A stretch of 20,875 bases of DNA from JAISGQ01 sp045536305 (GTDB taxonomy: Bacteria; Bacillota; Clostridia; Oscillospirales; Acutalibacteraceae): the NCBI GenBank assembly GCA_045536305.1, contig JAZSNH010000051.1, positions 1 through 20,875 on the forward strand. Reading direction: 5' to 3'. The position numbers and the translations under genes were made by a program. Shown in pieces: positions 5,721 to 13,654 of this stretch. Position 1 is the stretch's first letter. Every line of letters begins with the position of its first letter. A model generated the notes under the pieces. It did not search any database and was not told the origin of the DNA. It saw only the letters and a list, made by a program, of their open reading frames with translations.

Positions 5721-6686
5721 CTACTTCTTAGCGTTCAACGAATCGGCCTTTTCATAGGCCTTTATAATATCCTGAACGAGTCTGTGTCTTACAACATCAC
5801 GTTCGTCCAACTTAACTATTCCAATATCGTCGATTCCTTTTAAAATACGCGCTACCTCGAGTAAACCCGATTTTTTTCCATCGGGCAGGTCTATCTGAGA
5901 GGAGTCGCCGTTAACGATCATTTTGGAATTAAATCCAAGGCGAGTCAAAAACATCTTCATCTGCTCGCGGGATGTGTTCTGAGCCTCGTCAAGTATAATA
6001 AAGCTGTCATCCAATGTTCGGCCGCGCATATATGCAAGAGGGGCGACCTCAATGACTCCGCGCTCTTGATATCTTGCAAAAGCCTCTGCACCTAACATCT
6101 CGAAAAGGGCGTCATAAAGGGGTCTTAAATATGGGTCGATCTTCTGCTGAAGGTCACCGGGCAGAAAACCCAGCTTTTCACCGGCTTCTACAGCAGGTCT
6201 TGTAAGAATTATCCTGCTTATGCTGCCCGCCCTGAAAGCTGCAACGGCCATAGCCACAGCGAGATAGGTTTTGCCTGTGCCTGCAGGTCCTACACCAATA
6301 GTAATGGTGTTTTTCTCTATTGTTTCAACATACTTGCTTTGTCCGAGAGTTTTGGGTTTGACGGGCTTTCCCTTGGTGGTTATGCAAATGCATTCACGGA
6401 TCATTGTTTCCATTTTATCGTCCGTGCCGTCCTTGACCATCTGAATGCAGTAACGTACACTCTGCTCGGAAAGAGCTTCGCCTCTGTTTATCATCATAAG
6501 CAGGGTATTGATCGCTCTTACCGCACGGGAGGTGTCATCAGGCTCGCCCGAAATTTTTAATTCTGCACCGCGGCAGATAATAGCAACATTGAATTCTTTT
6601 TCTATAATTCTTACATTCTCATCAAAACTGCCAAACAGTCCGATTGCATGCTCCATTCGTTCGAAATTGACAATTTGCTCATACAT
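5721..6686 (-). CDS. phoH: PhoH-family ATPase
   Basis: This 321-residue PhoH/PhoL-type P-loop ATPase is probably cytoplasmic and linked to RNA metabolism. Its function is not firmly established, but its conserved neighbourhood with ybeY suggests a role around rRNA processing. The N-terminal third (about 10-110) is the small KH-like part seen in this family. The helicase-like ATPase core has Walker A GPAGTGKT (133-140), the TRPAVEAGEKLGFLPGDLQ block (162-180), Walker B FIILDEAQN (229-237) and GDSSQIDLP (260-268). The length is typical. ATG 6686 follows GAGGTAATG on the minus strand. A SigA-like promoter and a leader hairpin lie upstream, so it can be transcribed independently of yqfCD as well as by read-through. 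Confidence 0.95.
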   Translation of the reverse strand: MYEQIVNFERMEHAIGLFGSFDENVRIIEKEFNVAIICRGAELKISGEPDDTSRAVRAINTLLMMINRGEALSEQSVRYCIQMVKDGTDDKMETMIRECICITTKGKPVKPKTLGQSKYVETIEKNTITIGVGPAGTGKTYLAVAMAVAAFRAGSISRIILTRPAVEAGEKLGFLPGDLQQKIDPYLRPLYDALFEMLGAEAFARYQERGVIEVAPLAYMRGRTLDDSFIILDEAQNTSREQMKMFLTRLGFNSKMIVNGDSSQIDLPDGKKSGLLEVARILKGIDDIGIVKLDERDVVRHRLVQDIIKAYEKADSLNAKK

Positions 6687-6733
6687 CTAAAACATTACCT
6701 CTGAAAATAAATTAGGTGCTGAAAGACACACCA

Positions 6734-6764
6734 AAGCATGCCGAAACATAAACACGGCATACTT
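6734..6764 (-). other. Hairpin in the phoH leader
   Basis: In minus-strand RNA, AAGUAUGCCG pairs with CGGCAUGCUU (10 pairs, one G-U) around an 11-base loop. It lies between the phoH promoter and its start codon. No U-run follows immediately, so it is not a standard terminator. It may stabilise the mRNA or have a regulatory role. Confidence 0.5.
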
Positions 6765-6782
6765 ATATCTATTATTTGTGTC

Positions 6783-6811
6783 ATTATAACATAAATATAT
6801 TCAAAAGTCAC
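6783..6811 (-). promoter_or_regulatory. Extended -10 promoter of phoH
   Basis: On the minus strand, GTGACT (6811-6806), 17 bases, then TATAAT (6788-6783) preceded by TGT, an extended -10. Transcription would begin near 6776, giving a leader of about 90 bases with one hairpin. It lets phoH-ybeY be expressed in growing cells apart from the sporulation genes upstream. Confidence 0.65.
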
Positions 6812-6828
6812 TACCTTTTTATATTTTT

Positions 6829-8001
6829 TTAATCAAATAGTATAATTTCTTCTTTTGCGATATCCTGAAGAACAGAGAAATCAACGGTAACAGTAACGGC
6901 ATTCTTGCTTCTGTTAATTTTATCATTACGCGAAATTATTTCTATATCACCAAGCTCCTCGATCCTCTTATCTATTAAATCTGTGGCTCTGCTTACAGCA
7001 TCACGTTCCGATATAATATGAGTCATAACAGCGGTTTCCACCCAGCTTTCTTCTACATAGCTGACAGGCAGCTTGTGAGAACCGATCTTAACAGGGGTTT
7101 GTGTACGTGTTTTTATAAATTCGCCATCAGGCTCTTTTCCTAAATAAAGCGGTATTTCAAGACCAAAAAAGATTATTCTCCGTATTTTAATAATTCTCCC
7201 TGTAGTAAGGGGCTCGGTTTGTTCAAAGGAAATGGTTTCGGTGAAACGATAGTCAGTGCGTGCCGTTATGCTTCCCATTGCATGAACTAGAGTTACCGAG
7301 CCCATTGCATCGTCAACGACACCGCTGATAAGAAGATCACCCGGTACAACCACATCACCTTTTTTTACCTCCACAAAGCCGCTTTTCGGATTTACATCTG
7401 TTATTACTCCGCCTTTTGCTGCAACAAGATTACAGGGCTCATTAAGCGATATTTTTTTCGGAAAGGATTCATATTCTCTTATATCAACGGAAAGGCGGCT
7501 TCCAAATATATTTACGGATGCCCAGGAGATATCACCTATATTTGCCTCAAGAACATTTGAAAGAGCTTCACCGTCAAGAGAAGAACGAAGACGTCCCGGG
7601 TGGATACCTGCTTCGTAGGCGACAGACTGCAGCTTTATTTGCAGCTCGTCGTCTGTTTCGGGAAATTCAACGATCCATATAAAATTTGACATGGTCCATA
7701 TTGTAAGACAAAAAAAGATAAAGCCTAAAACAAATCCGGCCCTATGACGGTAAGGAAGAAGAATAAACGGCAGTCCGTGCTTTGAGACAAGCTTTATTCT
7801 GGTCTTGGTTTTTGCTGCAGCATAGCGCAGAAGCTTATAGCGATTTGCTATGACACAGGCGGAAAATCCATCATTGTCACGTCTGATATCCCACAGAGAT
7901 GCATTGCTGTGCATTGCAAGATTTATAAAACGTTCGGGAAACATACCCTGAGCGGAAAAACGAACATTACCGCAAATAAAACGCAGAAAGGTATTTTTCA
8001 T
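6829..8001 (-). CDS. yqfD: Sporulation protein YqfD
   Basis: This 390-residue protein is of the YqfD (stage IV sporulation) family, found only in endospore-formers. The N-terminal 85 residues contain the typical basic region, with ISxR-like WDIRRDNDGFSACV (37-50) and KxKTRIKLVSKHGLPFIL (64-81). They are followed by one membrane segment at about 89-111 (AGFVLGFIFFCLTIW). The large remaining part has SWASVNIFGSRLSVDIRE and VAAKGGVITDVNPKSGFVEVKKGDVV, and is probably outside the mother-cell cytoplasm. The start follows AGGTGGG on the minus strand, 16 bases after the yqfC stop, so the two are translated from one mRNA. In Bacillus subtilis the pair is transcribed in the mother cell by SigE. The precise biochemical role is not known. 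Confidence 0.93.
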   Translation of the reverse strand: MKNTFLRFICGNVRFSAQGMFPERFINLAMHSNASLWDIRRDNDGFSACVIANRYKLLRYAAAKTKTRIKLVSKHGLPFILLPYRHRAGFVLGFIFFCLTIWTMSNFIWIVEFPETDDELQIKLQSVAYEAGIHPGRLRSSLDGEALSNVLEANIGDISWASVNIFGSRLSVDIREYESFPKKISLNEPCNLVAAKGGVITDVNPKSGFVEVKKGDVVVPGDLLISGVVDDAMGSVTLVHAMGSITARTDYRFTETISFEQTEPLTTGRIIKIRRIIFFGLEIPLYLGKEPDGEFIKTRTQTPVKIGSHKLPVSYVEESWVETAVMTHIISERDAVSRATDLIDKRIEELGDIEIISRNDKINRSKNAVTVTVDFSVLQDIAKEEIILFD

Positions 8002-8017
8002 TGGAAATGCCCACCTT

Positions 8018-8299
8018 TTATGAGTATTCGACGGAGGAAATATGTCCGATGATAACTATCATGTGAGTAAACATATTTCGCACGGTCAGTTCATTGCCGT
8101 TGATGATTACCGATTGTCTTCCAACACTTACCTGAATTTTTGTGTCGGAATATTCAAGTATGCCTCTGCAGCCTTCTATGAGAACTTCTCTGCCGCTGTT
8201 TATCTCTATATGACTGTCATGACCTCTTAACGAAAGGGATAGTAATCGCATGCGGGAAAGGATTGATTGCTTTTCTTTTTCGTTTCGTATGCTGTTCAT
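8018..8299 (-). CDS. yqfC: YabP/YqfC-family sporulation protein
   Basis: This 93-residue protein fits the YabP/YqfC family in length and in its pattern of short beta strands: HIEINSGREVLIEGCRGILEYSDTKIQVSVGRQSVIINGNELTVRNM (about 30-76). The family is restricted to endospore-formers, and the relative YabP acts in spore coat and cortex assembly. GGAGGAG precedes ATG 8299 on the minus strand. It heads the run yqfC-yqfD-phoH-ybeY, the conserved order in Firmicutes. The gap to the divergent ylbJ-like gene is 82 bases and holds a possible SigE-type promoter. Confidence 0.92.
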   Translation of the reverse strand: MNSIRNEKEKQSILSRMRLLSLSLRGHDSHIEINSGREVLIEGCRGILEYSDTKIQVSVGRQSVIINGNELTVRNMFTHMIVIIGHISSVEYS

Positions 8300-8335
8300 A
8301 AAATCTCCTCCAGATGCATGAGTATATGCCGCTTA

Positions 8336-8365
8336 ATAATATGCTTGGCTGCAGCATAACTATTA
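8336..8365 (-). promoter_or_regulatory. Possible SigE-type promoter of yqfC
   Basis: On the minus strand, TAATAGT (8365-8359), 15 bases and CATATTAT (8343-8336) match six of seven and six of eight positions of the sporulation SigE consensus (KMATATT, then CATACANT). Position and gene function agree. The match is by eye only, and the AT-rich context makes chance hits possible. Confidence 0.35.
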
Positions 8366-8381
8366 CAGAAAAGGAGATATG

Positions 8382-9455
8382 ATGCCTATGAAATATATAT
8401 TTGCGGCAGTGTTATTTGTTTTGACAGCGGTGTTTTCGAAAGAAGCAGCAAACGGAATAAGAAAAGGACTTGAAATATGTATGTCAATGGTTATACCATC
8501 GCTTTTTCCATTGATGTTTACATCTCTTCTCATAATGAGGACAGGAATAGCTTATAAACTTTCACGCGTTTTCTCAAAACCGGCAGCATTTCTTTTTAAG
8601 ATGCCGAAGGGAACCGAATTTACACTTTTTGCCGCATTATGCGGCGGCTATCCTGCAGGCGCAGCAGCTGTAAAGGAGCTTTATATAAGCGGTGTGATAA
8701 ATAAAAAGCAAGCAGAACGGCTCGCTCTTATATCGGTATCGGCAGGCCCTGCCTTTGTGCTGGGTGCAGTTGGTTCGGGGATATATAAAAGCACTGCAAT
8801 AGGCTTTATGCTGCTTGTGATATTATGTGTTTCTGTATTTGCAGTGGGTGGTATGCTGAGCCTTTTTGTAAAAAAAGAAAATGCTGCGGTAAAAGCAAGA
8901 AAAATAGCTGATACAGAAAATGCATTTGTTTCTTCGGCATACGACAGTGCAAAAACAATGCTTTCAATTTGTGTTTTTGTTGTATTGTTTGCATATATAC
9001 AATCGCTTACAGAGGCAATAGGATTGAACAGGGGAATAGAATACCTTTTTTGCCAGCTTGGCTTTTCAAAAAATACAGCACAGGCAATACTGCCGTGCAT
9101 AATGGAAGTAAGTGCAGGGTGTATCGCAGGTTCCAAGGCGGGTTTTCCTATGGTTGCTTTTGCGTTGGGCTTTGGCGGATTGTCGGTACATTTTCAGATT
9201 TTTTCTGTACTTAAGGATATAGGTGTTAACAAGCTGAAATTTATATTTATAAGATTTATTCAAGGCGTGATATGCGCTGTGCTTACATATTTTACAATAC
9301 CTCTGCTGCCGAAATCCGCAGTGGAAACGATTTTATCAAAAGTTCATTTTTCATCTATGCCCACAGTGTCGGGATCAGTTTGTCTTATAATAATGTGTTT
9401 TATGCTTCTGCTCTGTTTGCCTGAAGCCTTGACAAAGAGCGAAAAGCTGTTATAA
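8382..9455 (+). CDS. ylbJ: YlbJ-like sporulation integral membrane protein (Gate domain)
   Basis: This 357-residue polytopic membrane protein has about eight hydrophobic segments, including 5-18, 33-50, 115-130, 140-160, 195-210, 245-265 and 285-300. The motifs SMVIPSLFPLMFTSLLIMRTG, AALCGGYPAGAAAVKELY and SVSAGPAFVLGAVGSGIY, and the later MEVSAGCIAG block, are those of the nucleoside-recognition (Gate) family as found in YlbJ, a sporulation membrane protein of the mother cell. Its cargo is unknown. It is slightly shorter than B. subtilis YlbJ. Three ATG codons lie close together (8379, 8382, 8388); AAAAGGAG at 8369-8376 favours 8382 or 8388. It is divergent from the sporulation gene yqfC and is followed closely by three metabolic genes, so it may lead that operon. 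Confidence 0.82.
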   Translation: MPMKYIFAAVLFVLTAVFSKEAANGIRKGLEICMSMVIPSLFPLMFTSLLIMRTGIAYKLSRVFSKPAAFLFKMPKGTEFTLFAALCGGYPAGAAAVKELYISGVINKKQAERLALISVSAGPAFVLGAVGSGIYKSTAIGFMLLVILCVSVFAVGGMLSLFVKKENAAVKARKIADTENAFVSSAYDSAKTMLSICVFVVLFAYIQSLTEAIGLNRGIEYLFCQLGFSKNTAQAILPCIMEVSAGCIAGSKAGFPMVAFALGFGGLSVHFQIFSVLKDIGVNKLKFIFIRFIQGVICAVLTYFTIPLLPKSAVETILSKVHFSSMPTVSGSVCLIIMCFMLLLCLPEALTKSEKLL

Positions 9456-9483
9456 AATAAGAAAAAACAAGGAATAAGATGAT

Positions 9484-9696
9484 ATGATGGCTAAGTATTT
9501 GTTTGATAAAAAAATTACACCTGCATGCAAATATTGCTTTTATGTATCTTCGGAAAGCGGTGCTTTTTTGTGCGAAAAAAAGGGCAGTGTTAATGAAAAC
9601 GATAAATGCATGAGATTTAAATATGATCCGACTCTTCGGGAGCCTAAGCTTGAACCGCTTCCGACAGAATTTTCTGCCGAGGATTTTAAAATATGA
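9484..9696 (+). CDS. Small cysteine-containing protein, conserved type, unknown function
   Basis: This 70-residue protein has an N-terminal half with four cysteines, Cys15-x2-Cys18, Cys30 and Cys42 (ACKYCFYVSS, FLCEKKG, DKCMRFKYDP), a spacing that suits a small metal-binding or disulfide-free zinc site. The C-terminus is proline-rich and acidic and contains no membrane segment. AAGGA at 9469-9473 precedes the tandem ATG codons at 9484 and 9487. It lies between the YlbJ-like gene (28 bases away) and metF (23 bases away), in the same direction and evidently in the same transcript. I do not recognise a named family with certainty. Its partner could be either neighbour. Confidence 0.75.
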   Translation: MMAKYLFDKKITPACKYCFYVSSESGAFLCEKKGSVNENDKCMRFKYDPTLREPKLEPLPTEFSAEDFKI

Positions 9697-9719
9697 TGTA
9701 ATGTGAGGAATGAAATAAA

Positions 9720-10580
9720 ATGAGAATCCCTGAATTATACAATGCCAAGAAAACTCTTTTTTCGCTGGAGATATTTCCGCCTAAAAAGACAACAGGTATA
9801 GAAAAGATATATTCTGCTATAGATGCTCTCAGTGTAATTCCGGCTGATTATATATCTGTAACCTACCGTGCAGGAAGCGAAAAAAATCATAATTTTACCT
9901 GTGATATCGCAAAGCACATAAAGCAGACCTACGGAACAGAGCCTCTTGCACATTTTGCCTGTGTTAATTCGACAAAAGAACAGGTCAATACAGTTATACA
10001 GGAACTTAAGGACAATGGTATTGAAAATGTGCTTGCCCTAAGAGGCGACGTAAATCCCAATGTGCCTCCTATCAATGATTTTCATCATGCAGATGAACTG
10101 GCAAGAGAGATAAAGCATTCATCCGATATGGCAATACTCGGAGCCTGTCATCCTGAAGGACACTGTGATGCTCCAAGCCTCGAGGCGGATATAGAAAACC
10201 TTAAATATAAGATCGGCGCAGGTGTTGAGGGTCTTATTTCTCAGCTTTTCTTTGATAATGAAAAGTTCTATTATTTTATGGATAAACTGCGTTCAAAGGG
10301 TATAAGCACTCCTGTTAGTGCAGGTATAATGCCTATTGTAAGCACTCGTCTTATAGAACAGACAGTCACACTCAGCAGTGCAAGTGTTCCGCATGACTTT
10401 TCAAAGCTTCTTACACTTTATGAAAGTGATGCACAGGCACTTTTTGATGCAGGTATAGATTATGCGTCAAGACAAATAATAAATCTTATTGAAAATGGGG
10501 TTCAAGGCATTCACCTTTACACAATGAACAATCCCGAGGTTGCAAAAAGAATTTACGAAAATATCAAGCATTGCCTCTGA
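9720..10580 (+). CDS. metF: 5,10-methylenetetrahydrofolate reductase
   Basis: This 286-residue flavoprotein of the MetF family reduces 5,10-methylene-THF to 5-methyl-THF, the methyl donor for methionine synthase. The TIM-barrel landmarks are present: FSLEIFPPK (14-22, with the catalytic-type Glu17), YISVTYRAGS (44-53), AHFACVN (77-83), NVLALRGD (103-110, Asp110 near the flavin) and GACHPEGH (about 141-148). The length is that of bacterial MetF without an added regulatory domain. The start follows GAGGAA. The two genes downstream encode the activation subunit and core of cobalamin-dependent methionine synthase, so substrate supply and use are encoded together. Confidence 0.96.
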   Translation: MRIPELYNAKKTLFSLEIFPPKKTTGIEKIYSAIDALSVIPADYISVTYRAGSEKNHNFTCDIAKHIKQTYGTEPLAHFACVNSTKEQVNTVIQELKDNGIENVLALRGDVNPNVPPINDFHHADELAREIKHSSDMAILGACHPEGHCDAPSLEADIENLKYKIGAGVEGLISQLFFDNEKFYYFMDKLRSKGISTPVSAGIMPIVSTRLIEQTVTLSSASVPHDFSKLLTLYESDAQALFDAGIDYASRQIINLIENGVQGIHLYTMNNPEVAKRIYENIKHCL

Positions 10581-10609
10581 TTTGTACTGTGTGATAAAGG
10601 ACGATATCA

Positions 10610-11281
10610 ATGGATTTAATTTTACCCATGACTCCCGATTGGGAAACACTGGAGCGATATCTCGGCGGACTTGATGAAAAAACAAGGTGTACTGCAGAGC
10701 TGATGATGAAAAAAATCAGCGATGTATGCACGCCGAGAGAAATCCACAGAGAATTTGCCGTCCGTCGAAAGAACGGCGGCATTTATCTTTTTGATGAATT
10801 ATTTGAAGGGGAAGATATTAAAAAACATCTTGAGGGTTGTGAAAGATGTGTTCTTTTTTCCTTGACGCTCGGTGTAAAGATTGACGGATTACTGCGTAAT
10901 CTTGAAAGTAGTGATATGGCAGCGGCTGTAATATGTGATGCGCTTGCTTCTGTGCTTACGGAACAGATCAGCGACTCGGCACATGAACAGCTTAAAGAGG
11001 AATATAAGGAATATCATCTTACATCGCGCTTTAGTCCCGGCTACGGCGATCTGCCGCTGACTGCAAATAAAGCTGTTGAAAAGCTTTTGGATACTCCGAG
11101 ACGCATAGGTGTTACTGCTTTGGAGAACTATCTTCTTTTGCCGAGAAAGACTATAACAGCGGTAATCGGAATATCAGAAAAAGAAACAAGCGGACATGCG
11201 GCAGGCTGTGAAAACTGCCGTATTTATGAAAAATGCACACTCAGAAGGGAAGGCAAAACTTGTGGGAAGAAAAATATTTAA
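10610..11281 (+). CDS. Methionine synthase activation-domain protein (AdoMet-binding, free-standing)
   Basis: This 223-residue protein corresponds to the C-terminal activation domain of cobalamin-dependent methionine synthase, made here as a separate subunit. This domain binds S-adenosylmethionine and, with an electron donor, rescues enzyme whose cobalamin has become oxidised. The AdoMet-binding signature SRFSPGYGDLPL (139-150) fits the family's RxxxGYG motif. The C-terminus carries a cysteine cluster, Cys200, Cys203, Cys209 and Cys218 (GCENCRIYEKC then C), of the kind seen in many stand-alone versions in Clostridia. AAAGGA lies before ATG 10610. The 3' end overlaps metH by 20 bases, so translation is probably coupled. 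Confidence 0.9.
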   Translation: MDLILPMTPDWETLERYLGGLDEKTRCTAELMMKKISDVCTPREIHREFAVRRKNGGIYLFDELFEGEDIKKHLEGCERCVLFSLTLGVKIDGLLRNLESSDMAAAVICDALASVLTEQISDSAHEQLKEEYKEYHLTSRFSPGYGDLPLTANKAVEKLLDTPRRIGVTALENYLLLPRKTITAVIGISEKETSGHAAGCENCRIYEKCTLRREGKTCGKKNI

Positions 11282-13604
11282 CGGAAAAACGTTGATACTT
11301 GACGGCGGTATGGGAACAATGATACAGAGCAGAGGTTATAGGGAAAATACACACCTGCTTGCGTTGACTGCTCCTGATGTACTGACTGATATTCACAGAA
11401 TGTATGTGGAGTCAGGCTCCGATATGATATGTGCAAATACCTTCGGTGTGAGCAGAATTAAGCTTGAGGGCAGCGGCTTTACCGTCGATGAAGTGATAGA
11501 AGCATCTGTAAAAGCGGCACGAAAGGCTTGCAATGAAAACACAAAGGTTATACTTGACGTATCGAGTCTTGGAGTGATGCTTGAGCCAAATGGTACGATG
11601 ACCTTTGAGGAAGCATACGAATGCTATGCAGAGATTGCCAGAGCAGGGGAAAAAGCGGGAGCGGATCTTGTCAAGATAGCAACAATGACCGATCTTTACG
11701 AAACTAAAGCGGCTGTACTTGCTATGAAAGAAAATACCGAGCTGCCTGTATTTGTGTCAATGTCCTTTGAAAAGGGAGGAAGAACCTTTACAGGCTGCGA
11801 GGTTGAATGCATGGCGGCGACTTTGGAAGGTCTTGGAGTCGATGCTCTCGGTATAAATTGCTCTCTCGGTCCTGCTGAGATTTATCCTATAGCAGAGCGT
11901 CTTTGCAATGCAACTACACTGCCTGTGTTTGTTAAACCGAATGCAGGCTTGCCTGACCCGAAAACAAATTTATACAGCATGAACGCAGAAGAATTCTGCA
12001 TTCAGATGGAACAGTATAAAAAGCTTGGATTGTGCGCTGTTGGCGGTTGCTGCGGTACTACTCCCGATTTTATCAAGAAGCTGTCGGCTCTTTATGATAA
12101 ATGTGAAATAAAAGAACGAACTGAGCGCAAGACGGAAGTGCTCGTATGTTCTCAGACAAAATATATTTCACCGGGACATGTTTCTGTAATCGGAGAGAGA
12201 ATAAATCCTACAGGAAAAAAACGCTTTCGTCAGGCATTGGCAGAACGGGATTTTGATTATATTCTTGCACAGGCGGTGGAACAGACAGAGGCAGGAGCGG
12301 AAATTCTGGATGTAAATGTAGGTGCCCCGGGTATTGATGAGATGACGCTTCTTCCTGAGCTTGTAAAGCGTCTGCAGGCTGTTACAGATGCGCCTTTGCA
12401 AATTGACTCCGCCAATCCCAAGGCGGTGGAGGCTGCATTGCGTGTATACTGCGGAAAAGCAATAGTTAATTCGGTAAACGGCAGTGAACAGTCTCTTTCT
12501 TCCATTCTTCCTGTGGTAAGAAAATACGGAGCGTGTGTTGTCGGACTTACTTTGGACGACAGCGGTATTCCGGACACGGCAAACGGCAGAGTTGAAATTG
12601 CAGAGTGTATTGCGGAGCGTGCATATAACCTCGGAATAGAGCAGAAGGATATACTTATCGATTGCCTTACAATGGCGGTTTCCGCACAGCCTGAAAGTGC
12701 AAGGATAACTCTTGATGCACTTCGAAAAGTCAAGAAGCTTGGCTTTAAAACTGTGCTGGGTGTTTCCAATATAAGCTTCGGATTGCCAAACAGAGGAATG
12801 ATAAACCGCTCGTTCCTGACGCTTGCACTCGAAGCAGGGCTTGATTTGCCGATAATAAATCCTAATGATACGGAAATGTCAGGTGCTGTGCTTGCGTTTA
12901 ATCTTCTGTCAGGAAAAGATGAAAATGCACAGAATTATATCAGCCGTGTAATTGAACCTGAAAAAACTGAGGTTCAGGTTACAAATACAGTAAATTATTT
13001 TGTAAGAAAAGGCTTGAAAAAGGAAAGTGCCGATGCAACAAAGGCGCTTCTTGAGACCTGCGGCGAAATGGAGATAGTTAACGATTATCTGATTCCCACT
13101 CTTGATGAAGTGGGCAAGGCTTATGAGAATAAGCAGCTTTTCCTTCCGCAGCTGCTCAATGCGGCAGGTGCGGCACAGTGCGCCTTTGATGTTATACGCG
13201 ACAACATGCTTTCAAAGGGCGAAAAGCAGGATGTAAAGGGCAGAATCGTGATTGCCACAGTTCATGGTGATATTCACGATATTGGAAAAAATATTGTAAA
13301 GACTGTGCTTGCAAATTACGGATATGCGATGACAGATCTTGGCAGAGATGTTCCTGCGGAAGCTGTAGCAGAGGCTGTGAAAGCAGATGACAGCATAAAG
13401 CTTGTTGGACTGAGTGCTTTGATGACCACCACGCTGCCTGCAATGGAAGAGACTGTAAAAGCAGTAAAAAAAATACGTCCCGACTGCAAGATAATGGTTG
13501 GCGGTGCAGTTTTGACTGAAGAATATGCCATGAGCATTGGAGCTGATTTTTATTGTGCAGATGCCATGCAGAGTGTCGCCGCAGCAAGAAATGTCTATAA
13601 ATAA
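11262..13604 (+). CDS. metH: Cobalamin-dependent methionine synthase core (no activation domain)
   Basis: This 780-residue MetH lacks the C-terminal activation domain, which is encoded by the preceding gene. It transfers the methyl group of 5-methyl-THF through cobalamin to homocysteine. The homocysteine barrel (1 to about 290) has LDGGMGTMIQ and the zinc ligands Cys200 (GINCSLGP) and Cys263/Cys264 (GGCCGTTP). The pterin-binding barrel (about 315-565) starts with GERINPTGKKRFRQAL. The cap and Rossmann cobalamin domain (about 570-780) contain VHGDIHDIGKNIV, with His672 as lower axial ligand. I chose GTG 11262 because GGGAAGG precedes it and the protein then begins right at the first barrel. 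Earlier in-frame ATGs (11196, 11226) lie deep in the upstream gene. The gene ends at a terminator. Confidence 0.95.
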   Translation: MGRKIFNGKTLILDGGMGTMIQSRGYRENTHLLALTAPDVLTDIHRMYVESGSDMICANTFGVSRIKLEGSGFTVDEVIEASVKAARKACNENTKVILDVSSLGVMLEPNGTMTFEEAYECYAEIARAGEKAGADLVKIATMTDLYETKAAVLAMKENTELPVFVSMSFEKGGRTFTGCEVECMAATLEGLGVDALGINCSLGPAEIYPIAERLCNATTLPVFVKPNAGLPDPKTNLYSMNAEEFCIQMEQYKKLGLCAVGGCCGTTPDFIKKLSALYDKCEIKERTERKTEVLVCSQTKYISPGHVSVIGERINPTGKKRFRQALAERDFDYILAQAVEQTEAGAEILDVNVGAPGIDEMTLLPELVKRLQAVTDAPLQIDSANPKAVEAALRVYCGKAIVNSVNGSEQSLSSILPVVRKYGACVVGLTLDDSGIPDTANGRVEIAECIAERAYNLGIEQKDILIDCLTMAVSAQPESARITLDALRKVKKLGFKTVLGVSNISFGLPNRGMINRSFLTLALEAGLDLPIINPNDTEMSGAVLAFNLLSGKDENAQNYISRVIEPEKTEVQVTNTVNYFVRKGLKKESADATKALLETCGEMEIVNDYLIPTLDEVGKAYENKQLFLPQLLNAAGAAQCAFDVIRDNMLSKGEKQDVKGRIVIATVHGDIHDIGKNIVKTVLANYGYAMTDLGRDVPAEAVAEAVKADDSIKLVGLSALMTTTLPAMEETVKAVKKIRPDCKIMVGGAVLTEEYAMSIGADFYCADAMQSVAAARNVYK

Positions 13605-13609
13605 AAGAG

Positions 13610-13642
13610 AAAGGGCGGCTGCAGTGTCGCCCTTTGTTTGTT
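13610..13642 (+). terminator. Terminator of the metF-metH operon
   Basis: AAAGGGCG (13610-13617) pairs with CGCCCTTT (13628-13635) around a 10-base loop and is followed by GTTTGTT. It begins 5 bases after the metH stop and lies just before the ribosome binding site of the next gene, so some read-through into exonuclease III is likely. Confidence 0.75.
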
Positions 13643-13654
13643 AAGGAGGAAAAT

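Noticed and set aside
12257..12769. Minus-strand frame of 170 codons inside metH
   Set aside because: Opposite to a well-conserved methionine synthase domain; no ribosome binding site or family.
9720..13604. SAM riboswitch or T-box leader for the methionine genes
   Set aside because: Intergenic gaps before metF and metH are under 35 bases, and the leader of the first gene in the run is under 85 bases, with no matching structure.
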